NCBI RefSeq assembly: GCF_007833215.1
Contig: NZ_CP042239.1
Location: forward strand, 2,170,001-2,234,000
Direction of reading: 5' to 3'
DNA from: Sphingomonas suaedae
GTDB taxonomy: Bacteria > Pseudomonadota > Alphaproteobacteria > Sphingomonadales > Sphingomonadaceae
Length of the DNA: 64,000 nucleotides
How positions within the stretch are numbered: position 1 is the stretch's first letter; every line of letters starts with the position of its first letter. Position numbers and translations under genes: made by a program. Shown here piece by piece: positions 44,446 through 54,052 of this stretch. Under the pieces are notes generated by a model. That model had not been told where the DNA came from and did no database searches. It worked only from the letters and a program-made list of their open reading frames with translations.

Positions 44446-46251
44446 TTGAGTTCGACACGATTCGCCGGGTTCGACCTCGGCCATGAACTGACCGCGCGCT
44501 GGGTCCGCTGGACGTTGCTCGCATGGGCGGCGATCGCAGGCTGGTACCTCTGGCAGCGCTGGGGATATGTCAACGCGCTCGGTCTTGGCGATACCGACGA
44601 CAATATGCGGCTGATGCAGGTGCGTGGGCTGCTCGCGGGGCAGGACTGGTACGATCTGCGGCAATATCGGCTGAGCCCGCCAGACGGACTCGACATCCAC
44701 TGGTCGCGGCTGGTGGACCTGCCAATCGCGGCGCTGATCCTGATCTTCAAGCCGTTTACCGGGGTCGCGATGGCCGAGCGGCTGGCGGTGGGGATCGCGC
44801 CGCTCTTCCCGCTCGCCGTCGCGATGCTGGCGATGGGGGCAGCCACGCGCCGCCTGATCGCGCCGACCGTCTGGCCGCTGTCGATTATCACCCTGATGGG
44901 CTGCACCGCGACGATGGCGATGTATGTGCCGCTGCGCATCGATCATCATGGCTGGCAGCTCGCCTTGCTTGCGCTGACGGTGATGGGCATCGCCGATCCG
45001 CGGCGGACGCGCGGGGGGCTGACCGTCGGCCTGGCCAGCGCGGGCTCGCTGACCATCGGGCTGGAGCTGCTGCCGTTCTGCGCGATGGCGGGGGCGATCG
45101 TCGCGTTGCGCTGGGTTTGGGATCGTGACGAAGTGGGCCGGCTTCGCGCCTATGGCCTGACGCTGGCGGGCGGAAGCAGCGCTGGGTTCGTGGTGTTTGC
45201 TTCCAATGCCAATTACGCGATGCGTTGCGACGCACTGACGCCCGTCTGGCTGTCGGTGATGGTCGCGGCTGGAGCCCTGCTGTTCCTCCTGACCCTCCTC
45301 AACCCCGCCAGCCGCCTCGTCCGGCTGGGCCTTGCCGCCGCAGCGGGCGGCATCGTCCTGGGCGGCTTTGCCGGGCTGTTCCCGCAGTGTCTGCAGCGGC
45401 CGGAGGGGGTGTCCGACGAGCTGGCGGAAACGTGGCTCAACAATGTCCGCGAAGCGCGGCCGATCTACAAACATACCTTTGCCATGGCGTTCCCGATCGC
45501 GGTGCTGCCGGTGATCGGGATCATCGGCGCCGGCGTCGCGGCGTGGCGGGCACGGAGCGCGGACCGGCTGGTCGCATGGATCGCGATCGGGCTGTTCACG
45601 CTGTTCGCCGGCGCGATGCTGTTGTGGCAGGTTCGCGCCGGGCCGGCGGCGCAGCTGCTGGCGGTGCCGGGGGCGACCTATCTCGCCTGGATCGTCGTGC
45701 CCTGGTTCCTCGGCCACAAATGGATGCCGGTTCGCATTCTGGGTTCAGTCGCTGCCTTCCTCCTCGTTTCCGGGCTGTTCGCCGGATTCGTGGTCAAATG
45801 GGTCAAGGTCGATGGCCCGCCCAGCAAGATGCGCGCCGCAGTCGGCAAGGCCAATTCGCGCTGTGCCAGCGCTTCGGCGATGCGGATGCTCGATCGGACG
45901 CTGCCTCCCTCTACCCTGTTCACCCATGTCGACCTCGGACCCCGGCTGATCGTCATGACGCATCACAAGGGGATCGCCGGCCCCTATCACCGCAACGAGC
46001 GGGCCATTCTCGATGTCCACCACGCCTTTACCGGCAAGCCGGAAGCGTTTCGCGGCATCGCCCGGCGCTATGGCGCCCAATATCTGCTGGTCTGCCCCAA
46101 TATGGCGGAGACCACGGTGTATCGGGCGCGAGAGCCAGACGGCTTTTACGGCCAGCTCGCCAAGCACAAGGTGCCGGACTGGCTGGAGCCGGTCGAGCTC
46201 CCGAAGAACGCGCCCTATCGGCTGTGGCGGATCAGATACGACCTCCCTTAA
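44446..46251 (+). CDS. large GT-C-like multi-pass membrane protein
   Basis: 601 residues with 11-13 predicted membrane helices, then a soluble C-terminal domain of about 150 residues. The first periplasmic loop reads LGDTDDNMRLMQVRGLLAGQ, an acidic patch typical of GT-C enzymes such as STT3-like and Gtr-type transferases that use lipid-linked sugars. The family is not one I can name. A TTG start behind GGGGAAAG. With the GT2 and GtrA nearby it may complete a lipid-linked sugar transfer set (inference). Confidence 0.65.
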   Translation: MSSTRFAGFDLGHELTARWVRWTLLAWAAIAGWYLWQRWGYVNALGLGDTDDNMRLMQVRGLLAGQDWYDLRQYRLSPPDGLDIHWSRLVDLPIAALILIFKPFTGVAMAERLAVGIAPLFPLAVAMLAMGAATRRLIAPTVWPLSIITLMGCTATMAMYVPLRIDHHGWQLALLALTVMGIADPRRTRGGLTVGLASAGSLTIGLELLPFCAMAGAIVALRWVWDRDEVGRLRAYGLTLAGGSSAGFVVFASNANYAMRCDALTPVWLSVMVAAGALLFLLTLLNPASRLVRLGLAAAAGGIVLGGFAGLFPQCLQRPEGVSDELAETWLNNVREARPIYKHTFAMAFPIAVLPVIGIIGAGVAAWRARSADRLVAWIAIGLFTLFAGAMLLWQVRAGPAAQLLAVPGATYLAWIVVPWFLGHKWMPVRILGSVAAFLLVSGLFAGFVVKWVKVDGPPSKMRAAVGKANSRCASASAMRMLDRTLPPSTLFTHVDLGPRLIVMTHHKGIAGPYHRNERAILDVHHAFTGKPEAFRGIARRYGAQYLLVCPNMAETTVYRAREPDGFYGQLAKHKVPDWLEPVELPKNAPYRLWRIRYDLP

Positions 46252-46276
46252 AATTGGATTCAGCTGCGCTGGATCG

Positions 46277-47752
46277 CTACGCCGGTTCGCGCGCCCGCGC
46301 TGGTTCGGGGTTCGAGAATTCCATTCCTTCGTCGATCCCCCCGAATTTGAGGTCGATCAGGTCGAGCGCGTAATTCTGGTGAACGCGCCAGGGCCGCTTG
46401 TCCCCCTGCTTCGGAAAGCGATCGATCGCGCGCTGGACATAGCCCGAGGTGAAGCTGAGGAAATCCTCCTGCTTCACATCGCCGCCGATGCGCGGGGTCA
46501 CTTGGCGCATCCCGCGCTTCTTCATCGCGTTGAGCAGGCGGCAGACATAGGCACAAGTCAGGTCGGATTTCAGCGTCCAGCTGGCATTGGTATAGCCGAA
46601 GGAGGAGGCGAGGTTGGGGATGTCGGAATACATCATCGCCTTGTACCCCAGCGACTTCGCCGGATCGACGCGCTGGCCATCGACGGTGAAGGGAATGCCG
46701 CCCATCAGCTGCATGTCCAGCCCGGTGGCAGTGACGACGATGTCCGCGGGGAGCAATTCGCCCGACTTGAGACGGATGCCGTCGGCTTCGAACCGGTCGA
46801 TATGGTCGGTCACCACCGATGCCCTCCCCTCGCGGATCGCGGCGAACAGATCGGCATCGGGGACGAGGCAGATGCGCTGGTCCCAGGGATTGTAGCTGGG
46901 GGTGAAATGGGTCGCGACGTCATAGTCCGCACCCAATTCGTCGCGGACCATCTGGACGATTCGCTCCTTGGTCTTTGCCGGTTTCTTGCGCGCGATCCGG
47001 TAGAAGAATTGCTGCATCCCGACATTTTTGAGCCGGGTCAGGCGATAGGCGAGTTTGGCAGGCAGCTTGCGCCGCAGCCAGTTGGCGATGCCATCCTCGC
47101 TGGGGCGCGAGACGATATAGGTGGGCGAGCGCTGGAGCATCGTCACATGCGCTGCGGTCTTCGCCATTTCGGGGACGAGGGTGACCGCGGTCGCGCCCGA
47201 TCCGATGACGACGACGCGCTTGCCCGCATAATCCAGTCCCTCGGGCCAGTGCTGGGGGTGGACGATCGTCCCGGCGAACGCTTCGCGCCCCGCGAACGAC
47301 GGGAGGTAGCCCGCCTCGTAATTATAATAGCCCGAGCACATGAAGAGGAAGTTGCAGGTGAATTCCACTCGCTCCTTCTCCGGCCCGCGCTCTACCGTCA
47401 CCGTCCAACGCGCATCGGGGGTCGACCAGCTCGCGGCGACGACGCGGTGCTGGTGACGGATATGCCGGTCGATGCCATGTTCGCGCGCGGTTTCGTCTAG
47501 ATAGTTCAGGATCGTCGGGCCGTCAGCGATCGCCTTGGCCTCGGTCCACGGTTTGAAGCTGTAGCCCAGCGTGTACATGTCGCTGTCCGAGCGAATGCCC
47601 GGATAGCGGAACAGGTCCCAGGTCCCGCCGAGTCGTTCACGCCCCTCCAGGATCACATAACTGCGATCGGGGCAGTCGCGCTGGAGGAAATAGCCCGCGC
47701 CGATCCCGGAAATCCCGGCACCCACCACCACCACGTCGAAATGCTCGGTCAT
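46277..47752 (-). CDS. flavin-containing Baeyer-Villiger-type monooxygenase
   Basis: 491 residues. FAD-binding GAGISGIG near the N-terminus and LGGTWDLFRYPGIRSD next to it; NADPH-binding GSGATAVT in the middle; and the class fingerprint FxGxxxHxxxWP as FAGTIVHPQHWP. Such enzymes insert oxygen into ketones or hydroxylate alkyl chains, using FAD and NADPH. A related group (AlmA) oxidises long alkanes, an alternative substrate class. A TetR-like operator lies 21 bases upstream; the gap to the GT-C gene is 25 bases. Confidence 0.92.
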   Translation of the reverse strand: MTEHFDVVVVGAGISGIGAGYFLQRDCPDRSYVILEGRERLGGTWDLFRYPGIRSDSDMYTLGYSFKPWTEAKAIADGPTILNYLDETAREHGIDRHIRHQHRVVAASWSTPDARWTVTVERGPEKERVEFTCNFLFMCSGYYNYEAGYLPSFAGREAFAGTIVHPQHWPEGLDYAGKRVVVIGSGATAVTLVPEMAKTAAHVTMLQRSPTYIVSRPSEDGIANWLRRKLPAKLAYRLTRLKNVGMQQFFYRIARKKPAKTKERIVQMVRDELGADYDVATHFTPSYNPWDQRICLVPDADLFAAIREGRASVVTDHIDRFEADGIRLKSGELLPADIVVTATGLDMQLMGGIPFTVDGQRVDPAKSLGYKAMMYSDIPNLASSFGYTNASWTLKSDLTCAYVCRLLNAMKKRGMRQVTPRIGGDVKQEDFLSFTSGYVQRAIDRFPKQGDKRPWRVHQNYALDLIDLKFGGIDEGMEFSNPEPARAREPA

Positions 47753-47772
47753 TGGTCTCTCCCGATGCCGAT

Positions 47773-47790
47773 ACTTACATTTGTGTAAGT
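47773..47790. promoter_or_regulatory. palindromic operator upstream of the monooxygenase
   Basis: ACTTACATTTGTGTAAGT is a perfect 7-base inverted repeat with a 4-base spacer, 21 bases upstream of the ATG. This spacing and arm length resemble TetR-family operators. No TetR gene is adjacent, so the regulator must be encoded elsewhere. Confidence 0.6.
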
Positions 47791-47849
47791 TAAGCGCAAT
47801 GGGGAGCGATCGAATACGGCGGGGGTTAGTGAACGATTGAGGTCAGCGC

Positions 47850-49667
47850 TCAGTCGCGCATCCGCGACAGTTGCCAGTTGGCGGAGACGAGTTTTGTGAA
47901 GATGTTGCGGTAGCTCCTCGCCAAGCGCTGCGCGTTGGCATCTACCGCGCTGCGCGCGGTAAGTTCATTTGCGCGAAGACCGGCGTCCGCGAGCAGCCTA
48001 CGGGCCGTTTCCGGTTCGCCAGCGCGAAGGAAGAATTGTCCTGCGCGCGCGGTTTCGGTGATGCGTATCGGATCCGTCGGACCCAATGACGTTGGGAAGA
48101 GTGAGCCAACAGCAGCAAAGCGTGCTCTCGCTCCCTCGATGTCACCTGCGTTTCCGGTCGCTTCGGCCGCCTTGCTTAAACAGGTCAGAATGTTGATCTG
48201 AAAGCTCTCGGCAGTGCGATTGAAGGTCTCTGCGCAAAGGTCGAACTGTTCGACGCCTTCTCTGAACCGGTTTTGACGCGCATAAGCTTCGCCGAGGAGG
48301 TGATGGGTCACGGCTGTGTTCGGCCGATAATAGTCCCCCTCCAGTTTCTGCCAGATGGCAAGGGCAATCAATGCGTGCTGTTCGGCGTTCCCTTCGCCCG
48401 TTTCGAGGGCGATATCCGCGCGCTGCAAGGCGATGTTCGCAACACTCGTGGGATCGTCGAGCCGATGCTGTTCAAGCAATCGGCTGGCCTGTTTGGTATA
48501 GGCCAACGCCTCTCCATAGCGCCCCAGTTTTCGGAGCAGCACGGAAAGACTTATCGATGCACGCGCAATCAAGAGCGGATTCTGAGCGGCTTCGGCAGCC
48601 TTCAAGCCCACGCGGCTAAGTTCCTCGGCTTTATTGATCAAGCCGAGCCCTAGGGCTTGTTTAGACGCTTCATTTATGACGATGAACCGGCGTCGACCGG
48701 TAATGGCAAGGTTGAGCTCAATGGCTTCGATATAGTTTTCGAGCGCCTGCTCGCCGAGACCGATCATGTCGAGCGCACCCGCGAGCGACTCGAGGGCTCC
48801 AGCTTCCTCTTCCCCGCCCGGTGATCTGGCGCGAACCTCTGCGAGATTTCGCTCATAAAGATCGCGAACCCGGGCCGGTTCACCTAGCGCGATCGCGGCA
48901 GCTGCAAATGCCCCTCGGGCCCGGTCCAGCAGTTCGCTGTTCTCCTCAAGTCGGGGATCGATAGCAAGCAACAGACGCTCTAAAGATTCAATCGCCTCGC
49001 GCTGTCGACCGAACTTCGAGATCATGATCGAGCGGTTCAATATGGACCAGGCCAGGCGCCTCGCTGCTGCGTCGCTGCCATCATCTTCAAGCGCGAGATA
49101 CGCATCATAATAGGGCAGTGCTTCGGCATCGCGACGCGCCATGAACAGCAACTTGCCCAAATGGTAACCCCAATTCGCGAGCAGCCGCGCGCGGTTGTGT
49201 TCGGGTTCGTGAATTGCTGCCAGAGCAATGGCCTGGCGCAATGCGGTCTCGGCCTCTGCATCCTGGCCTGCGCTACTGAGAATGCGGTATTGGGAAAAAT
49301 ATGCAGTGGCCAGGTAAATCGGGTCGGGATCGACACGGCGCGCCGCAACTGCTTGGCCGATTAACTCGATGGCCTCCCCGAATTGTTTTTGCTCGGACGC
49401 GAGCAACGCGACACGTTCCAGTGCATGTATTGTCAGCCGATGGGTATCGCCGAGTTTTGCCCGCCTGATCGAGAGAGCCTCGCGCGCAAGCTCCCCCGCG
49501 CGGGACAGCTCCCCCGCATCCCATTCCTCTGTCGAGTTCCGGTAGGCTGCGAGTGAGCGCGCAATTTCAGGGTCATTTTCGTCGAATTTGATTTCCTGCG
49601 CCCAGGTTGGCGGGGCAACGATGAGTGCGGCGAAGAGCATGATGACGATGTGAGCGAGAACCCGCAT
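47850..49667 (-). CDS. exported tetratricopeptide-repeat protein
   Basis: 605 residues. A signal peptide ending about WAQ is followed by a long TPR/SEL1-like helical array (for example QAVAARRVDPDPIYLATAYFSQYRIL, EALPYYDAYLALEDDG, LLRKLGRYGEALAYTKQASRLL, LLGEAYARQNRFREGVEQFDLCAETF). It is probably periplasmic and mediates protein contacts. GC is visibly lower than in the neighbours. No partner can be named. Confidence 0.78.
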   Translation of the reverse strand: MRVLAHIVIMLFAALIVAPPTWAQEIKFDENDPEIARSLAAYRNSTEEWDAGELSRAGELAREALSIRRAKLGDTHRLTIHALERVALLASEQKQFGEAIELIGQAVAARRVDPDPIYLATAYFSQYRILSSAGQDAEAETALRQAIALAAIHEPEHNRARLLANWGYHLGKLLFMARRDAEALPYYDAYLALEDDGSDAAARRLAWSILNRSIMISKFGRQREAIESLERLLLAIDPRLEENSELLDRARGAFAAAAIALGEPARVRDLYERNLAEVRARSPGGEEEAGALESLAGALDMIGLGEQALENYIEAIELNLAITGRRRFIVINEASKQALGLGLINKAEELSRVGLKAAEAAQNPLLIARASISLSVLLRKLGRYGEALAYTKQASRLLEQHRLDDPTSVANIALQRADIALETGEGNAEQHALIALAIWQKLEGDYYRPNTAVTHHLLGEAYARQNRFREGVEQFDLCAETFNRTAESFQINILTCLSKAAEATGNAGDIEGARARFAAVGSLFPTSLGPTDPIRITETARAGQFFLRAGEPETARRLLADAGLRANELTARSAVDANAQRLARSYRNIFTKLVSANWQLSRMRD

Positions 49668-49840
49668 CGCAATTGGTTAGGCTCTTCGGCAGCGAGCGGA
49701 AAGGCGTCAATTCTGACAGTTGGCGACATCCCAGGATTGGCACGCGAGCATTGGCCGATGGTCGACCTCAGGTCGCTAGCGAGATGAGGGTCTTTGAGGA
49801 AACCAGCTGAAAGCAGCCAGGCGGCTCGGCCGATCAGCCC

Positions 49841-52800
49841 TCAATAATCCTTCGAATATTTCAACCCCGCCCGCGAACCCCCGAACGACCCCGTCGCCGA
49901 CAGGAGGCTCAACGCACGCGTCAGCGCGATCTCCAGCTGCACGGCCGTGAAGCCGCGCGCATCGGTGATGATCTCCACATAGATGTCATCGGTGAGATAC
50001 TGGCCCGCCGCCAGCGCCATGCCACGACCGGTGGTATCGTCTTCGCCCAGGATGCGCAGGCGGTCGATGCCCGCCGCAGACCGCAGCTGGCCGAGCGGGT
50101 TGAGCCCGCCGCCCGATCCGCGCAGCGAGTTGAGCGCGGCGGCGAGCTGGATCGCTTCGGTCGCCGACAGGTCGGTCACGGTGCTGCCGAACAACAGGCG
50201 CGCGAGCACCTCGTCCTGCGGCAGCGTGGGGGTGGAGGTGAAGGCGATGCGCGGCATCTGGCCGGTGCCGGTGATGTTGATGATCGCGGTCACGCCCTCT
50301 GCCGTGGTGCTGGCGGCGATGTTGATCGTCGGGTCGGCGAGCGGCCCGCCCTCGAAGCTGACGATGCCGCGGGTCAATTCGAACCGGCGGCTGGCAAAGC
50401 TGTACGTGCCGCGCACCACGCGCGCCTCCCCGGTGACGATCGGCGCGGCGGAGGTGCCGGTGACCTGCATCCGTGCGCTCCATTCGGATTCGAGGCCCAT
50501 GCCGCTGACGAACAGACGGTTGTCGGCGACGACGCTGACATCGAGGCGGAAAATGCCGGCGGGCTTGACGCGCGTCGGACGCTTGCCGTCGTCGGTCAGC
50601 TCGCTCTTGCGATAGACGCCGCTGAGCTCGGGCACCTCGGCCGCGCCCTGGCGGATGATCTGGTAGCGCGCTTCGGGGATGATGATTCGCCCGGCAATCA
50701 GCCCGCCATCGCGGTCGTTGGTGATGCGCAGCTGTCCTGTCGCGGTGGCGCCCAGCGCATTGCTGCGGGCCAGGCGGGCGTTACGGAAGCGGACTGTCAA
50801 GTCGAGGGGGAAGCCCTGTTCGGCCGAAAGCCCGACCGTGCCCGCGCCGGAGAGGCGCCCGTTCCCGGCCACGGCGGCGAGTTCGGTGATTTCGAGCGAG
50901 TCATTGTCGAACCGCCCGTTGACGGTCATCTGCGACAGGCGGGTGCCCCAGGTTTCGTTCTCATAGACCAGTTTTTCGCCGCGCAGCTGGCCGGTCAGTT
51001 GCGGCGCGCGCACCTGGCCGGAGAAATTCGCGGCAACGGCGACGGGGCCGGACAGGCTCTGATCGGCGAACCCCGCCATCGAGAACAGCACCGCCGAGGG
51101 GCCATTATAGCGGATGCCGCCCGACAGCGGCGCGGCGAGCAGACGGGTGGTCCAGCTTCCCGCGCCCGGGCCGAGCGGCTGAAGCGTCGCCACCATGCGC
51201 CCGATGGTGGTGTCGCCGCGCTTGATGAGCGCGCGCGCGTCGCCGCCATCGGGGAGCAGGCGACCGACAAAGGCGATATCGACCGGTGAGGAGACGCCGC
51301 CGAGGCTGGAGCGGGTGAAGTTGGCGACGTTCAGCCGCGCGATCGCCTGGGGGAAGGTGGCGTCGCTGGCCTGGCTGAAATCGAGCGCACCGGTGACGGT
51401 GCCGCCCAGCCCGGCGCTGCGCGACACCGCGTTGGCGATCGAGAGGTCGAGCTTGTCGAGGCGCGCCTGCACCTTCATCCCGTCGCCCCAGCTTCCTGCG
51501 AGGCGCATACTGCCACGGTCGAAATCGATCCGCGCGGGGGCGAGGGTGTAGGTCGACCCGGCGATGGCGATGCGCGCGGGTTCGGCCGTTTTGAAGCCGA
51601 TATTATTGGCGCGGCCGGTGAGCGCGACGCGCCACAGATCGGGCTGGAACTGCGCATTGGCGGCAATTCGGAACGGGACGCCGGAAGACCCTTCGGCCAG
51701 CGCCTGGGCGCTGCCCTTGCCGCCGCGATAGTCGATCCTGGCGCGGGCGCGGGCCAGGGTGAAGGTGCCGCTGCGCAGGTTTGCGATCTGCGCCTCGCCG
51801 GTGATCGCGGGGGCATCGTCATACAGGATCGCGGTGCCGTTGATGATCGCGCGACCGATCGTCAGTTCGGCGTCGCCGGGAATGGCGGCGTTGCGCGCGG
51901 TCGCGCGGATCACGGCCTGCTGATATTGGCCGGTGGCGGACAGGTCGACGGTGCCGTCCAGACCCGATCCGGCGAAGGTCAGGTCGCCGTCGAACGGCCC
52001 GGCAGCGGTCTGGACGAGAGACCCCCGGATATCGGTGCCGGCGAAGCGCGCGCTGCGGACATCGACCGCGAGCCGCTGGCCGGTGCGGACCAGGACGTCG
52101 GCGGTGAACGGTCCGTAGCTGGTGTCGCCCTTTGCATCCACCGCATAGGCGGCGCCGTCGCCGCGAATGCGCGCCTCAAGATCGGCAAGGCCGACGCCGA
52201 GCCCGGGGCGCGGCGCGCGCAGATTGACGATGGGCCGGGACATGCTGCCCGAAACGCGCGCGAAGATCGGACCATAGGCGTTGGACCAGGCATCGGCGGT
52301 GAGCGCGAGCGGCCCGGCGGGGTCGTAGCGGCCCGAGCCACGAATCACGCGGAACTTGGGCGCCGCGACCTTGAGGTCGCTGAAGCGGAGGATGCCGTCG
52401 GGTCCGAAATCGAGCGAGACGCGGGCGATGGCGTTGCCGCCCAGGAAATTGCGCACCCCGTCGCTGAACAGCCGGGTGCTGCGCCCGACGATGCGGCCGC
52501 GTATCCCCCAGCCGCCCTGCGCCGCGGCATAGAGATCGGCGTCGGTCTCGACATTGACGATGCCGATGCCGTCGACCGTGTAATCGTTGACCCGGCCCTT
52601 GAGACCGGCGGTGTAGCGGCCGGTGCTCATATCGGCCGCGACAATCGCTGTGGCGTCGATGCGGTCAGATCGAATGCGCAGATTCTCCGAAAGGATCTGG
52701 TCGCCGGTGACGGCGAGGTCGCCGTTGATCGTGACGTTGGTGAGCAAACCGCCCGCCGCCGCGTTGAGCCCGGAAACGCGCGCCGCCTTTGCCTTGAGCG

Positions 52801-54052
52801 GGATCAGGATGCGGTCGGCACTCACCGTCGCCAGCCCCTCGGCATAGAGTCGTTCGACCACCGTCTCGCCAAAGCCCAGCGCGGCGGCTTGCAGCTTATA
52901 GTCGACCGTCGGGGTGGCGAAGGGGCCGTTGAGCGCGACCGCACCGATCACGGAGCGGCCGTTGAGGTTGGGGGCGATCGCGCCAGGGGTGAGCAGCATC
53001 GCCTCCACCCGGAATTGATCGAAGCGACTCTGGCCCAGGTCGATCGTGCCGGTGGTGGCGAGGGCCATCGCCTGCGAGCGCAGCCGCAGCCTTGTGTCCG
53101 CGCGGCGCTGGTCGAGCGTGGCGTCGAGCGCGACCTGCATCATTGGGCCCGTCAGCCGGGCGGCCGGCCCCTCCAGATACAGGTTCGGTCGGGCGATGCC
53201 GCGCACCTGAAACGCCCCGTTGCGTGCGGCAAGGCGGAGATTGGCGAGCTGGCCCTGGCCCAGCGTGCCGACCGCGCGGCCGCGCCAGTTGCTCCAGCTT
53301 CCACTGCCGTTGATACGCAGCGCGAGCGGCGCCTTGAGTTTGGCGAGACCAGCAACGAGGCCACCGACCGGCGCATTGAGGTCCGCGCGCAGATCGAGCT
53401 TGTCCTGATCGGGCACCGCGTCGAGCACCAGCGCGAGCCGGTCGCCGCCGGTACTGCCCAGCGTCTGCCCGTTGACGATCACGCGGGCGCGTTGATCCGC
53501 GATCGCGACCTCGCCCGCGAGCGTTGCGATATGACGCTGGCCCGCGACCGGGGCGTCGAGCACCAGCCGGTCGATCGCGAGGCGCCCGACATCGATATCG
53601 ATGTCGGGCAGCATCGGCGCATTGGGATCACCGGGTTTGAGTTCGGGCAGGCGCGCGACGCGGACCAATGGGCTGGTGGCCGAACGGATATCGACATGAT
53701 TGTTGAGAAAGGCAAAGGGCCGCCAGTCGAGCGCGATGCGCGGCGAGGTCGCGAACACGCCCTTGGGATCGCTGACCCGCACGTCGCGCAGCACCATCGC
53801 GCCATAGATCGACCCTTCGATCCGCCCGACGCGCACGTTGAGGCCCGAAGCCGTGGTGAAGCCCGCCAGCCGATCGGCGACGAAGCGGTGGCCGACCCCG
53901 GTATCGAGCAGCGCGACGATTGCGAGCAGCAGCGCGGCAACGCTCGCCAGTCCGATCCCCGTCCATTTGGCGGCGCGCTGCCACATCCGCCGATCGGCGC
54001 CGTCAGGCGCGGTTTCGGGTGCCGCGGGCGGGGGCGTATCCTCGGCCATCAA
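49841..54052 (-). CDS. tamB: translocation and assembly module TamB
   Basis: 1403 residues. A cytoplasmic N-terminus, one membrane anchor (about 31-50), then a very long repetitive beta-rich domain, and the DUF490/TamB_C domain in the last 350 residues (GAVSFEGGPLADPTINIAASTTAEG..., LPQDEVLARLLFGSTVTDLS). TamB spans the periplasm and cooperates with TamA in moving lipids or barrel proteins to the outer membrane. Its start overlaps the tamA stop by 4 bases. Confidence 0.95.
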   Translation of the reverse strand: MMAEDTPPPAAPETAPDGADRRMWQRAAKWTGIGLASVAALLLAIVALLDTGVGHRFVADRLAGFTTASGLNVRVGRIEGSIYGAMVLRDVRVSDPKGVFATSPRIALDWRPFAFLNNHVDIRSATSPLVRVARLPELKPGDPNAPMLPDIDIDVGRLAIDRLVLDAPVAGQRHIATLAGEVAIADQRARVIVNGQTLGSTGGDRLALVLDAVPDQDKLDLRADLNAPVGGLVAGLAKLKAPLALRINGSGSWSNWRGRAVGTLGQGQLANLRLAARNGAFQVRGIARPNLYLEGPAARLTGPMMQVALDATLDQRRADTRLRLRSQAMALATTGTIDLGQSRFDQFRVEAMLLTPGAIAPNLNGRSVIGAVALNGPFATPTVDYKLQAAALGFGETVVERLYAEGLATVSADRILIPLKAKAARVSGLNAAAGGLLTNVTINGDLAVTGDQILSENLRIRSDRIDATAIVAADMSTGRYTAGLKGRVNDYTVDGIGIVNVETDADLYAAAQGGWGIRGRIVGRSTRLFSDGVRNFLGGNAIARVSLDFGPDGILRFSDLKVAAPKFRVIRGSGRYDPAGPLALTADAWSNAYGPIFARVSGSMSRPIVNLRAPRPGLGVGLADLEARIRGDGAAYAVDAKGDTSYGPFTADVLVRTGQRLAVDVRSARFAGTDIRGSLVQTAAGPFDGDLTFAGSGLDGTVDLSATGQYQQAVIRATARNAAIPGDAELTIGRAIINGTAILYDDAPAITGEAQIANLRSGTFTLARARARIDYRGGKGSAQALAEGSSGVPFRIAANAQFQPDLWRVALTGRANNIGFKTAEPARIAIAGSTYTLAPARIDFDRGSMRLAGSWGDGMKVQARLDKLDLSIANAVSRSAGLGGTVTGALDFSQASDATFPQAIARLNVANFTRSSLGGVSSPVDIAFVGRLLPDGGDARALIKRGDTTIGRMVATLQPLGPGAGSWTTRLLAAPLSGGIRYNGPSAVLFSMAGFADQSLSGPVAVAANFSGQVRAPQLTGQLRGEKLVYENETWGTRLSQMTVNGRFDNDSLEITELAAVAGNGRLSGAGTVGLSAEQGFPLDLTVRFRNARLARSNALGATATGQLRITNDRDGGLIAGRIIIPEARYQIIRQGAAEVPELSGVYRKSELTDDGKRPTRVKPAGIFRLDVSVVADNRLFVSGMGLESEWSARMQVTGTSAAPIVTGEARVVRGTYSFASRRFELTRGIVSFEGGPLADPTINIAASTTAEGVTAIINITGTGQMPRIAFTSTPTLPQDEVLARLLFGSTVTDLSATEAIQLAAALNSLRGSGGGLNPLGQLRSAAGIDRLRILGEDDTTGRGMALAAGQYLTDDIYVEIITDARGFTAVQLEIALTRALSLLSATGSFGGSRAGLKYSKDY

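Noticed and set aside
49764..49776. CGACCTCAGGTCG palindrome between the TPR gene and tamB
   Set aside because: Only six bases per arm; it lies 91 bases upstream of nothing on the relevant strand, since tamB ends and the TPR gene starts elsewhere.
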